The notes: generated by a model from the sequence alone, not told the origin. Shown: positions 7,242 to 14,652, numbered from the stretch's first letter. The stretch: DNA of 21,087 nt from an uncultured Collinsella sp. (GCA_900551975.1 URYA01000008.1:1-21087), one strand, 5' to 3'. A program made the numbers and translations.

Positions 7242-9890
7242 CTAGCAGACGGCGTAGTCCTGGGGCTCGCGGCCGTAGTAGGCGTCCAGGTAGAGCTCCT
7301 TGATCTCGCTCATGAGCGGGTAGCGCGGGTTAGCGCCGGTGCACTGGTCGTTGAACGCCTGCTCGGTCATCTCGTCGAGGGTGTCGAGGAAGTACTGCTC
7401 GTCAACACCGTAGTCGGCGATGGTCTTCTTGACGCCGATGAAGTCCTTGAGCTCCTCGAGCTTCGTGATGAAGTTCTCGAAGACCTCCTTGTCGTCCTTG
7501 CCCTCGATGCCGCAGTACTTGGCCATCTCGGCGTAGTTGTGCAGCGCGTTGGGGTAAGGATACTGGGAGAAGGTACCCATCTTGACGGGAGCCTCGGCGG
7601 CGTTGTAGCGCATGACGCGGGTCAGGATGACGGCGTTTGCGAGGCCGTGGGGCAGGTGATGGAAAGCGCCGAGCTTGTGGGCCATGGAGTGGTTGAGGCC
7701 CAGGAAGGCGTTGGCGAAGGCCATACCGGCCATGCAGGAGGCATTGTGCATCTCCTCGCGAGCGTGCGGGTCCTTGGCGCCGTTCGTGAAGCTGGAGGGC
7801 AGGTTCTCAAAGACGAGCTTGGCAGCGCGTTCGGAGAGGCCCTTGGTGTAGTCGGAAGCCATGATGGAGACGTAGGACTCGATGGCGTGGGTCATGACGT
7901 CGATGCCGGAGGCAGCGGTCAGGCCGCGCGGGGCGGTCATGCAGTTGTCGGCGTCGACGATAGCCATGTTCGGGAGCAGCGCGTAGTCGGCGAGCGGCCA
8001 CTTGATGCCGGTCTCCTTGTCGGTGATGATGGCGAACGGCGTGCACTCGGAGCCGGTACCCGAGGAGGTCGGGACGGCGACGAAGTAGGCCTTCTTGCCC
8101 ATCTCGGGGAAGGTGAAGATACGCTTGCGGATGTCCATGAAGTCCATGGCCATGTCCTCAAACTTGCACTCGGGGTGCTCGTACATCATCCACATGATCT
8201 TGCCGGCGTCCATAGCGGAGCCACCGCCGACGGCGATGATCACGTCAGGCTCAAAGAGGGCCATCTGCTTGGCGCCGCGACGTGCGCACTGCAGCGACGG
8301 ATCGGGCTCGACGTCATAGAAGCAGTCGTGGGCGATGCCCATCTCGTCGAGCTTGGCCTCGATGGCGCGGGTGTTGCCATTCTTGAAGAGGAACTGGTCG
8401 GTGACGATGAAGGCGCGCTTCTTGCCCATGACGTTGCCAAGCTCGTCGAGGGCGACGGGCGTGGAACCCTTCTTGAAGTAGACCTTCTCGGGAGCGCGGA
8501 ACCACAGCATGTTCTCACGGCGCTCGGCCACAGTCTTAACGTTGATCAAGTGCTTCACCCCAACGTTCTCGGAGACGGAGTTGCCGCCCCAGGAGCCGCA
8601 GCCCAGGGTCAGAGACGGCTTCATGCCAAAGTTGTACAGGTCACCGATGCCACCGTGCGAGGACGGGGTGTTGATGACGATGCGGCAGGCCTTCATGACG
8701 TGCTCGAACAGGCTGATCTTCTCGGCCTGGGCGGGGTGCACGTACAGAGAGGCGGTGTGGCCCGGGCCACCGGCGAGCACCAGGTGCTCGGCCTTGTCGA
8801 CGGCCTCCTGGAAGTCCTTGGCGTGGTACATGGCCAGGACCGGGGAGAGCTTCTCGTGGGAGAACTCCTCCTTGGCGGGGTCGGTGGAGGTGACCTCGGC
8901 GATCAGGATCTTGGTCTTGGCGGGAACCTCGATGCCGGCGAGCTCGGCGATCTTGGCGGCAGCCATGCCGGGGATGCGGTGATCGAGGGCGCCGTTCTTG
9001 AACATGGCGGCACGCAGAGCCTCCATCTCGGCACCCTGCTTGACGAAGTAGCAGCCGCGCTTCTGGAACTCGGCCTTAACCTGGTCATAGATGGTGTCGA
9101 TGACGGTCACGGACTGCTCGGAAGCGCAGATCATGCCGTTGTCGAAGGTCTTGGAGTGGATGATGGAGTTGACGGCGAGCAGCACGTCGGCGGTGTCGTC
9201 GATGACGACCGGGGTGTTACCGGCGCCAACGCCCAGGGCGGGCTTGCCCGAGGAGTAGGCGGCCTTGACCATACCCGGGCCACCGGTGGCGAGGATGATG
9301 TCGACGTCGCGCATGACCATGTTGGTCAGCTCGATGGAGGGGACATCGACCCAGCCGATGATACCCTCGGGGGCGCCGGCCTTGACGGCGGCGTCAAGCA
9401 CGAGCTTGGCGGCGGCGATGGTGCACTTGGCGGCAGCCGGGTGCGGGGAGATGATGATGGCGTTTCGGGTCTTCAGGCTGATCAGCGTCTTGAAGATCGC
9501 GGTGGAAGTGGGGTTGGTCGTCGGGATGACGGCGCCCACGATGCCGATGGGCTCGGCGATCTTGGTGATGCCGTAAGCCTCGTCGCGCTCCAGGACACCA
9601 CAGGTCTTGGTGTTCTTGTAAGCGTTGTAGATGTACTCTGCGGCGTAGTGATTCTTGATGACCTTGTCTTCAAGAACGCCGCGGCCGGTCTCCTCGATGG
9701 CCATCTTCGCCAACGGGATACGAGCCTTGTTGGCGGCCATGGCGGCCTCATAGAAGATCTTGTCGACCTGCTCCTGCGTGTACGTAGCAAAAAGCGCCTG
9801 GGCCTCTCGCATCTGAGCGAGCTTAGCCTCAAGCGCCTCTACGTTGTCCACAATTGCGGGAGTAGTGTTTTCCGGTGACTTTTTCACCAT
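7242..9890 (-). CDS. adhE: Bifunctional acetaldehyde-CoA/alcohol dehydrogenase
   Basis: Fermentative enzyme that reduces acetyl-CoA to acetaldehyde and then ethanol, regenerating two NAD+; family members assemble into spirosome filaments. The 882 residues match full-length AdhE. The N-terminal half is a CoA-acylating aldehyde dehydrogenase with P-T-T-N-P-T-S-T and catalytic Cys255 in D-N-G-M-I-C-A-S-E. After a linker near 440-460, the C-terminal half is an iron-containing alcohol dehydrogenase with G-G-G-S-A-M-D, T-S-S-G-T-G-S-E, and the metal-binding histidines in N-H-S-M-A-H-K-L-G-A-F-H-H-L-P-H-G. Minus-strand start ATG (9888-9890) follows AAGGAG with a six-base spacer. It has its own upstream region containing a palindromic operator-like site. 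I saw no clear Rex-type operator. Codon bias is very strong, consistent with high expression. Confidence 0.97.
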   Translation of the reverse strand: MVKKSPENTTPAIVDNVEALEAKLAQMREAQALFATYTQEQVDKIFYEAAMAANKARIPLAKMAIEETGRGVLEDKVIKNHYAAEYIYNAYKNTKTCGVLERDEAYGITKIAEPIGIVGAVIPTTNPTSTAIFKTLISLKTRNAIIISPHPAAAKCTIAAAKLVLDAAVKAGAPEGIIGWVDVPSIELTNMVMRDVDIILATGGPGMVKAAYSSGKPALGVGAGNTPVVIDDTADVLLAVNSIIHSKTFDNGMICASEQSVTVIDTIYDQVKAEFQKRGCYFVKQGAEMEALRAAMFKNGALDHRIPGMAAAKIAELAGIEVPAKTKILIAEVTSTDPAKEEFSHEKLSPVLAMYHAKDFQEAVDKAEHLVLAGGPGHTASLYVHPAQAEKISLFEHVMKACRIVINTPSSHGGIGDLYNFGMKPSLTLGCGSWGGNSVSENVGVKHLINVKTVAERRENMLWFRAPEKVYFKKGSTPVALDELGNVMGKKRAFIVTDQFLFKNGNTRAIEAKLDEMGIAHDCFYDVEPDPSLQCARRGAKQMALFEPDVIIAVGGGSAMDAGKIMWMMYEHPECKFEDMAMDFMDIRKRIFTFPEMGKKAYFVAVPTSSGTGSECTPFAIITDKETGIKWPLADYALLPNMAIVDADNCMTAPRGLTAASGIDVMTHAIESYVSIMASDYTKGLSERAAKLVFENLPSSFTNGAKDPHAREEMHNASCMAGMAFANAFLGLNHSMAHKLGAFHHLPHGLANAVILTRVMRYNAAEAPVKMGTFSQYPYPNALHNYAEMAKYCGIEGKDDKEVFENFITKLEELKDFIGVKKTIADYGVDEQYFLDTLDEMTEQAFNDQCTGANPRYPLMSEIKELYLDAYYGREPQDYAVC

Positions 9891-9982
9891 TTGTGTCTCC
9901 TTGCGATCGGAGATTTACCCTACAAGATGCATGATAGCAAGAAATAAATCGGTGAACGGTCAGATTCCCGTAAAAGACAAAC

Positions 9983-10012
9983 TAAAACGCTTCAATAAAC
10001 TGAAACGTTTTA
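9983..10012 (-). promoter_or_regulatory. Paired operator-like inverted repeat upstream of adhE
   Basis: Arms 9983-9994 and 10001-10012 are inverted copies of TGAARCGTTTTA separated by six bases, differing at one base. Each arm is close to the palindrome TGAAACGTTTCA, of the CG-centred type bound by LacI/GalR/CcpA-family regulators. It lies about 95-120 bases upstream of the adhE start. A candidate minus-strand -10 (TATCAT, at 9931-9936) sits between it and the gene, without a good -35. It could also act as an RNA hairpin, but no U run follows. Confidence 0.4.
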
Positions 10013-10040
10013 ACTAAAACTACTTGCCTGCTCCACCGCC

Positions 10041-10092
10041 CCGCTCATTGGGGACAGGCTTACATGAGTGCTTATACTCATTTGGGACAGAC
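10041..10092 (+). repeat. Left REP-like repeat of the transposase unit
   Basis: Contains two direct copies of CTCATT[G/T]GGGACAG (at 10044 and 10077) and a hairpin ATGAGT-gcttat-ACTCAT (10064-10081). A competing pairing is CTCAT (10044-10048) with ATGAG (10064-10068). CCGCTCATTGG recurs once more at 10129-10139, outside the unit repeat. Confidence 0.75.
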
Positions 10093-10176
10093 ATCGTTTT
10101 GCCATTTTGCCGTTCTGGGCCTTTTTTGCCGCTCATTGGATATAAATAGATCACAGGCTCAGCATTTCGCGTTCCT

Positions 10177-10220
10177 TCTCTCCTTTTAGGTGTTGCCTGT
10201 TCAGTTTTTGAAAGGAGAGA
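10177..10220 (+). promoter_or_regulatory. RNA stem that masks the transposase ribosome-binding site
   Basis: TCTCTCCTTT (10177-10186) is perfectly complementary to AAAGGAGAGA (10211-10220), which is the ribosome-binding site of the transposase starting at 10223. The loop is 24 bases. If the transcript starts upstream of 10177, the site would be closed in the mRNA. Confidence 0.6.
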
Positions 10221-10222
10221 TT

Positions 10223-10999
10223 ATGCCCCGATGCGCCCGCGCCGTTTCGCTCACCGGCTATTACCACGTCTTTGACCGTGGCAACTCCAAACAGATTATT
10301 TTTGAAGATGACTCTGACCGATATCGTTTCTTATCGGACATCTCGGACAGGTTTGCACGCCATAAAGTGGCAGTGTTGGCTTGGTGCCTTATGGACAACC
10401 ACTTCCATTTGATGGTTGATGACCCATATGACAACCTTTCAAAGGCAATGCAGTGCGCACTGACGGCGTATGCTAAGTATTTCAATGGGAAAACGGGAAG
10501 AACGGGCCATCTGTTTGACAATCGCTATTCGCGTGTTGCGGTTGAGTCGGACACACAGGCGGTGCAGCTACTCGATTATATCCATCTCAATCCTGTGAAA
10601 GGTGCGATCGACTCTCTCGAAGCATACCGCTGGTCAAGCTTTAGGGCATACCAGCTGGGCTACGATCCCTTTGACATCTGTGACGTGGCCCCTATGCTCG
10701 ATATTGTCGGGGGGTCTCGTCGCTATTGTGAGCATCTTAAGGAAGTTGCCGGGCGGATCTGGTCAGTTGAGATTCTTCCACGCCGACGGATCCTCGATGA
10801 GGATGCTCTTTCCGTTGCGCGCGAAGTCCTTCCGAGCATAGATCCTGCGCTGCTCAAGGCCCTGCCACGCCCCGATCGTGATGCGTGTCTGCTGAGGCTT
10901 AGGCGGGCACATCTCACGGTCAAGCAAATTGCCCGTATCACCGGCATCGGCGCTACAAGCGTAACCAAGGCCACCGCGGGCTGGAACGAGGCGGCGTGA
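10223..10999 (+). CDS. REP-associated tyrosine transposase (Y1_Tnp, TnpA_REP-like)
   Basis: HUH single-strand endonuclease of the IS200-related RAYT family, thought to cut and move REP-type hairpins. Residues 1-140 form the Y1 domain: Y-Y-H-V-F-D-R-G-N near 13-21, the metal-binding H-F-H at 60-62 in M-D-N-H-F-H-L-M-V, then G-H-L-F-D-N-R-Y, and the probable nucleophile Y119 in D-Y-I-H-L-N-P-V-K-G. The C-terminus (about 231-250) has a helix-turn-helix-like segment (L-T-V-K-Q-I-A-R-I-T-G-I-G-A-T-S-V). The ATG at 10223 follows AAAGGAGAG; an upstream TTG at 10190 in the same frame has no binding site. Product is 258 residues and looks intact. Codon use is more mixed than in adhE or the pyr genes, consistent with mobile origin. 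Confidence 0.9.
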   Translation: MPRCARAVSLTGYYHVFDRGNSKQIIFEDDSDRYRFLSDISDRFARHKVAVLAWCLMDNHFHLMVDDPYDNLSKAMQCALTAYAKYFNGKTGRTGHLFDNRYSRVAVESDTQAVQLLDYIHLNPVKGAIDSLEAYRWSSFRAYQLGYDPFDICDVAPMLDIVGGSRRYCEHLKEVAGRIWSVEILPRRRILDEDALSVAREVLPSIDPALLKALPRPDRDACLLRLRRAHLTVKQIARITGIGATSVTKATAGWNEAA

Positions 11000-11032
11000 G
11001 GCAGGGGCCGAACCGCTGCTGGCATGCGTTAC

Positions 11033-11084
11033 GTCTGTCCCCAATGCGTGAAAACACTCATGTAAGTCTGTCCCAAATGAGTGC
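11033..11084 (-). repeat. Right REP-like repeat of the transposase unit (inverted copy)
   Basis: Inverted copy of 10041-10092, with nine mismatches in 52 by hand. It contains its own hairpin, CACTCAT (11055-11061) with ATGAGTG (11077-11083) around a 15-base loop carrying GTCTGTCCC. It abuts the rpmB terminator at 11085. Confidence 0.75.
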
Positions 11085-11117
11085 AAAAAGGCGCCCTCCG
11101 TAGGGGAGGGCGCCTTT
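11085..11117 (-). terminator. Intrinsic terminator of rpmB
   Basis: A perfect 13-bp stem (11087-11099 with 11105-11117) has a five-base loop, and A's at 11085-11089 give a U run on the minus strand. It lies about 70 bases past the rpmB stop. It could also stop plus-strand transcription from the transposase. Confidence 0.85.
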
Positions 11118-11185
11118 GGTAAGTTCTATATGAACGCGAGGTCTTTGACCCGGAGAGTCCGAGGTACTTGTTGGTAAGACCTTAT

Positions 11186-11374
11186 TTAGGAGCGCGCAAC
11201 CTTGCCGGACTTGAGGCAGGTGGAGCAAACGTTCATCTTGCGACGGTGACCATCGACGACGACGTAGACGCGCTGGATGTTGGGGCGGAACTTACGGTTG
11301 GTGACGCGGTGAGAGTGGCTGATGGAGCGACCGGCAACGGGGTGCTTACCGCAAACTTCGCAAACTTTGGACAT
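11186..11374 (-). CDS. rpmB: Large ribosomal subunit protein bL28, zinc-binding form
   Basis: Small basic protein of the 50S subunit, 62 residues. It starts M-S-K-V-C-E-V-C-G-K and contains S-H-S-H-R-V-T-N-R-K-F-R-P-N. Both cysteine pairs are present (C-E-V-C near residue 5-8 and C-S-T-C near 50-53), marking the zinc-ribbon form. The start at 11374 is set by an AAGGAGGG site six bases upstream on the minus strand; the frame stays open to 11422 but those extra codons precede the binding site. Single-gene unit with its own promoter candidate and terminator. Confidence 0.96.
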   Translation of the reverse strand: MSKVCEVCGKHPVAGRSISHSHRVTNRKFRPNIQRVYVVVDGHRRKMNVCSTCLKSGKVARS

Positions 11375-11428
11375 AACTGACCCTCCTTGGGCGACAAACG
11401 AACATGTCGCGTTAACAAACAAGCCTGA

Positions 11429-11434
11429 ACTATA
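11429..11434 (-). promoter_or_regulatory. Candidate extended -10 promoter of rpmB
   Basis: On the minus strand the bases read TGCTATAGT, an extended -10 (TG-N-TATAGT), about 55 bases upstream of the rpmB start. No good -35 is seen at the right spacing. Inverted CACAG/CTGTG copies flank it at 11436-11455. Confidence 0.4.
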
Positions 11435-11455
11435 GCACAGAAGCAGCTCCCTGTG

Positions 11456-11660
11456 CGTAATCTACACAGAGATATTCCTCTTTTGGCGATAGTGCTCACG
11501 CCACGGCCCTGGACGTAGATCCGATTTGCGTGCAGCAGAGGGGATTATGCCAGCTCGTGCGCGCGTTTTCAAGCTCGTCCCACAAATATATATAGGTTTA
11601 TGGAGCATTGGGCTCCGTTTACGGATTGCTCTGTATTTATGCTCGCAATTAAGCTCGAGG
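11456..11660. other. Intergenic stretch without a recognised gene
   Basis: Between the divergent rpmB and pyr promoters. I see no supported coding region or tRNA. It holds a small hairpin GGAGC-attgg-GCTCC near 11601-11615, an AT-rich tract at 11584-11596, and three AGCTCG words. Their meaning is unknown. Confidence 0.5.
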
Positions 11661-11665
11661 TTGGC

Positions 11666-11671
11666 TACACT
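11666..11671 (+). promoter_or_regulatory. Candidate -10 box of the pyr operon
   Basis: TACACT, in the context GGCTACACTATC, lies about 30 bases before the leader hairpins. No convincing -35 is present at 16-18 bases. An alternative reading uses TTGACC (11678-11683) as -35, with a poor -10 near 11701. Low certainty. Confidence 0.25.
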
Positions 11672-11697
11672 ATCCCTTGACCATTAAAGGGGTACGA

Positions 11698-11804
11698 GAT
11701 ACCCACATGGAATTACATTGCTGCCAAAGAGCAGCCCTTCCTGTGGGTGTCTGGTCCGCTTTGAGCGGTCGGGCATCTATTTTTTTGACTGTGTCAGCAG
11801 TCAA
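11698..11804 (+). promoter_or_regulatory. pyr operon leader with attenuator-like alternative hairpins
   Basis: Stem A pairs 11698-11707 with 11742-11751 (one G-U pair) and carries an inner stem GCTGC/GCAGC (11720-11724, 11731-11735). Stem B pairs 11746-11760 with 11764-11777, using four wobble pairs and one bulge; its core is CCGCT-ttg-AGCGG, and TATTTTTTTG follows with a run of seven T at 11780-11786. A and B share 11746-11751, so they exclude each other, as in a terminator/antiterminator switch. A further perfect 7-bp hairpin (11785-11791 with 11798-11804) precedes the pyrR ribosome-binding site. PyrR is a known RNA-binding attenuator protein in Firmicutes, and its gene comes first here. 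Which stem PyrR binds cannot be told by eye. Confidence 0.5.
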
Positions 11805-11825
11805 GACATGTGAGGAAGGAGATCG

Positions 11826-12410
11826 ATGGGCACGACTTCCCCCAAGGCGGTCATCATGGACGAGACCGCCGTCAACCGAGCGATGACCCGCATCGCGCAC
11901 GAGATTCTCGAGCGCAACGAGGGCTGTGAAGACCTCGCTCTGGTCGGCATCGTCACGCGCGGCGACCTTCTGGCAAAGAAGCTCGCCGAGGAGATCAAGG
12001 AGATCGAGGGCGTCGACGTTCCGCTCGGCAGCCTGGACATTAGCTTCTACCGCGATGACTATGCGACCAATTTCGCTCCCGCGATCCACGCTACCAACAT
12101 TCCCTTCAGCGTCGACGGCAAGCGCGTCGTGCTGGTGGACGACATCCTGTATACGGGCCGTACCATCCGCGCCGCTCTCGACGCCGTTATGGACCTGGGC
12201 CGTCCGAGCCGCATTGAGCTGGCAGTCCTCGTTGACCGCGGCCACCGCGAGCTCCCCATCTCGCCGGACTTTGTCGGCAAGAACGTTCCCTCGTCGCATG
12301 AGGAGAACGTGCACCTATATATGAAGGAAGTCGACGGCCACACCGCCGTCGAGATTAACGACGTCGCGCCGGGTTCCCACGTGGGCTCCGCGCCGCTGGG
12401 AGGTGAGTAG
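11826..12410 (+). CDS. pyrR: PyrR: pyrimidine operon RNA-binding regulator / uracil phosphoribosyltransferase
   Basis: PyrR binds pyr mRNA when UMP/UTP is plentiful and lowers expression; most homologues also have weak uracil phosphoribosyltransferase activity. The product has 194 residues, slightly longer than the usual ~180 because of a C-terminal tail. It carries the phosphoribosyltransferase PRPP loop V-V-L-V-D-D-I-L-Y-T-G-R-T at 101-113, with G-I-V-T-R-G near 41-46, L-D-I-S-F-Y-R-D-D around 70-78 and D-R-G-H-R-E-L-P at 137-144, all typical of PyrR. The ATG at 11826 follows GAGGAAGGAG. First gene of the operon, downstream of an attenuator-like leader, so autoregulation is likely. Confidence 0.95.
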   Translation: MGTTSPKAVIMDETAVNRAMTRIAHEILERNEGCEDLALVGIVTRGDLLAKKLAEEIKEIEGVDVPLGSLDISFYRDDYATNFAPAIHATNIPFSVDGKRVVLVDDILYTGRTIRAALDAVMDLGRPSRIELAVLVDRGHRELPISPDFVGKNVPSSHEENVHLYMKEVDGHTAVEINDVAPGSHVGSAPLGGE

Positions 12411-12414
12411 TACC

Positions 12415-13359
12415 GTGGCGTTCAACCATAAGCACCTGATCGACATTACCGAGTACTCCGAAGAGGACATCAAGCTCATCCTCGAGACCGCCAAGGCGTT
12501 CTCCGAGGTCAACGAGCGTGCGATCAAGAAGGTCCCCACGCTCAAGGGTAAGACCATCGTCAACATGTTCAACGAGCCCTCGACGCGCACCCGTAGCTCC
12601 TTCGAGCTCGCCGAGAAGCGTCTTTCGGCCGACAGCCTTAACTTTGGTGGCTCCTCGACCTCCACGGTCAAGGGCGAGAGCCTCGTCGACACCGTCGAGA
12701 CCCTCAACGCTTATAAGATCGACTGCATTGTCGTGCGCGACAAGCACGCCGGCGCTCCCTACATCGTCACGCAGAACTCGCCCGCAAGCGTCATCTGTGC
12801 CGGTGACGGCAAGCACAACCATCCTACGCAGGCCCTGCTCGACCTGTACACCATCTGGGAGCACAAGGGTGACTTCCACGGTCTGAAGGTCGCCGTCGTC
12901 GGCGATATCGCCCACTCCCGCGTTTGCGGCTCGCTGATCCCCGCCCTTAAGATCATGGGCTGCGAGACCTACGCCGTCGCCCCCGGCACGCTGCTGCCGC
13001 CGTCGCCCGAGGTCCTGGGCTGCGACCACGTGACGAGCGACCTCGATTCCGTCCTGCCCGAGCTGGACGTCGTCTACATGCTGCGCGTGCAGCAGGAGCG
13101 CCTCGAGGGTGCCCCGTTCCCGACCATTCGCGAGTACCACAAGCTCTTCGGCCTGACCAAGGACCGCGAGAAGCTCATGAAGCCCGACGCGATCATCTGC
13201 CACCCGGGCCCCATCAACCGCGGCGTCGAGTTCGACTCCTATATGGCCGACCACCCGCAACGCTCCGTCATCCTGGAGCAGGTCTACGCCGGTATCTGCG
13301 TGCGTATGGCTATCCTGTATCTGCTGCTTGGAGGTGCCGATAATGGCCTTGCTTCTTAA
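12415..13359 (+). CDS. pyrB: Aspartate carbamoyltransferase catalytic subunit
   Basis: Commits carbamoyl phosphate and aspartate to pyrimidines by forming N-carbamoyl-aspartate. The carbamoyl-phosphate loop F-N-E-P-S-T-R-T-R-S-S-F-E is near residue 52, followed by H-P-T-Q-A-L-L-D-L-Y-T and late H-P-G-P-I-N-R-G-V-E, with M-L-R-V-Q-Q-E-R for aspartate binding. The frame opens at GTG 12403, but that codon overlaps the only ribosome-binding site (GGGAGG, 12398-12403). GTG at 12415 is therefore preferred, giving 314 residues and a four-base gap after pyrR. No pyrI regulatory subunit is visible, so control is probably through PyrR. Confidence 0.95.
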   Translation: MAFNHKHLIDITEYSEEDIKLILETAKAFSEVNERAIKKVPTLKGKTIVNMFNEPSTRTRSSFELAEKRLSADSLNFGGSSTSTVKGESLVDTVETLNAYKIDCIVVRDKHAGAPYIVTQNSPASVICAGDGKHNHPTQALLDLYTIWEHKGDFHGLKVAVVGDIAHSRVCGSLIPALKIMGCETYAVAPGTLLPPSPEVLGCDHVTSDLDSVLPELDVVYMLRVQQERLEGAPFPTIREYHKLFGLTKDREKLMKPDAIICHPGPINRGVEFDSYMADHPQRSVILEQVYAGICVRMAILYLLLGGADNGLAS

Positions 13360-14632
13360 GAATGCCCACGTCGTCGACCCGTCCGTCGAGCTTGACGGTG
13401 TCGTTGACGTCCTGATTGACGGCGATAAGATCGCCGAGGTCGGCGAGAATCTCACCGTCGAGGGAGCCGAGGTCCGCGACCTTTCCGGCAAGTACCTCGT
13501 CCCCGGCCTGGTGGACATGCACGTTCACCTTCGCGAGCCCGGCTACGAGGTCAAAGAGGACATCGAGAGCGGCACCCGCGCAGCTGCCAAGGGCGGCTTT
13601 ACCGGCGTGTGCGCCATGCCCAACACCGATCCCGTCACCGATAACGGCACTGTCGTGGAGTTCGTCAAGTCCCGCGCTGCCGAGGTCGGCCACTGCCGCG
13701 TCTATCCGTCGGGCGCCATGACCCGCGGTCTTAAGGGCGAGGCCATGTCCGAGATGGGCGATATGGTCGCCCACGGCGCCGTCGCCTTCACCGATGACGG
13801 TCGCGGCGTGCAGGGCGCGGGCATGCTCCGTCGCTGCATGGACTACGGCAAGATGTTCGGCAAGGTCTTCATGAGCCACTGCCAGGACGAGGACCTGGTC
13901 GGCCATGGCCAGATCAACGAGGGCAAGGTCTCGACCCGTCTGGCCCTCGAGGGTTGGCCGGCTGCCGGCGAGGAGCTCCAGATCGCCCGCGACATCGAGA
14001 TCGCCAAGTTGACCGGCGCCAAGCTGCACATCCAGCACATCTCCACCGCCCATGGTCTGGAGATCGTGCGTGCCGGTAAGGCCGCTGGCGTTCAGGTTAC
14101 CTGCGAGGCCACCCCGCACCACATGTTCCTGACCGAGAACGACCTGGACGAGACCTACAACACCTCGCTCAAGGTCAATCCGCCGCTGCGTACCGAGGAG
14201 GACGCCGAGGCCATCCGTCAGGGCGTCATCGACGGTACCGTCGACGCTATCGTCACCGATCACGCTCCCCACACCCCGTGGGAGAAGGCCCGCGAGTTCG
14301 AGCTTGCGCCCTTTGGCATGATCGGCCTCGAGACCTCCCTGTCGCTCGTACTCACCGAGCTGGTCAACACGGGCAAGATGAGCGTGGGCCGCATGGTCGA
14401 GCTCATGGCCATCAAGCCGCGTGAGATCCTGGGCCTCGACCAGGTTCAGGTCAAGGCGGGCTCCGTTGCCGACCTGACCGTGTTCGACCCCTCTGCCACC
14501 TGGACGGTCGGCGAGGACGGTTATGAGTCGCGCGCCGAGAACTCCGGTTTTGCCGGCCGCACGCTCACCGGTCGTGCCACCGATGTGTTTGTCGGCGGTA
14601 AGCAGACGCTTGCCGACGGCTGCATCTGCTAG
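13343..14632 (+). CDS. pyrC: Dihydroorotase
   Basis: Zinc amidohydrolase closing N-carbamoyl-aspartate to dihydroorotate. The metal site motif D-M-H-V-H-L-R-E-P-G is at about 58-67 (H60, H62), with further conserved stretches H-I-Q-H-I-S-T-A, C-E-A-T-P-H-H and T-D-H-A-P-H (D306 metal ligand). At 429 residues it is the longer form found in Gram-positive bacteria. The ATG at 13343 follows GGAGGTG at 13330-13336; the gene overlaps the end of pyrB by 17 bases, which suggests coupled translation. A 92-base gap with a terminator-like hairpin follows. Confidence 0.95.
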   Translation: MALLLKNAHVVDPSVELDGVVDVLIDGDKIAEVGENLTVEGAEVRDLSGKYLVPGLVDMHVHLREPGYEVKEDIESGTRAAAKGGFTGVCAMPNTDPVTDNGTVVEFVKSRAAEVGHCRVYPSGAMTRGLKGEAMSEMGDMVAHGAVAFTDDGRGVQGAGMLRRCMDYGKMFGKVFMSHCQDEDLVGHGQINEGKVSTRLALEGWPAAGEELQIARDIEIAKLTGAKLHIQHISTAHGLEIVRAGKAAGVQVTCEATPHHMFLTENDLDETYNTSLKVNPPLRTEEDAEAIRQGVIDGTVDAIVTDHAPHTPWEKAREFELAPFGMIGLETSLSLVLTELVNTGKMSVGRMVELMAIKPREILGLDQVQVKAGSVADLTVFDPSATWTVGEDGYESRAENSGFAGRTLTGRATDVFVGGKQTLADGCIC

Positions 14633-14652
14633 CATAGCCTTATCGCTTTTGT

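Larger units (their letters stand above)
10041..11084 (+). mobile_element. REP-associated (Y1/HUH) transposase unit bounded by imperfect inverted repeats
   Basis: One transposase gene (10223-10999) lies between two ~52-bp segments that are inverted copies of each other, 43 of 52 positions identical by hand alignment. Each segment contains GGGACAG-type motifs and short hairpins built on ACTCAT/ATGAGT. This matches the layout of RAYT genes flanked by their REP-like sequences, known from many bacteria. No target-site duplication is visible, as expected for HUH enzymes. Outer limits are set by the repeats and may be off by a few bases. Confidence 0.7.

Noticed and set aside
7539..9878. A 779-codon open frame on the plus strand, opposite adhE
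   Set aside because: Its composition is a mirror of AdhE codon bias (long runs of Gly, Val, Asp, His), with no family resemblance and no ribosome-binding site. Such antisense frames are expected opposite highly biased GC-rich genes.
9891..9990. Rex-type redox operator upstream of adhE
   Set aside because: I looked for TTGTGA-N6-TCACAA-like palindromes and found none convincing; only the TGAARCGTTTTA pair stands out.
10041..10092. Repeats near the transposase as a CRISPR array
   Set aside because: Only two main copies, in inverted orientation about 1 kb apart with a transposase between them; there are no regular spacers or cas genes.
11423..11660. tRNA or small RNA gene in the rpmB-pyr gap
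   Set aside because: No cloverleaf-like arms or TTCGA/TTCAA loop in the right setting; only short hairpins.
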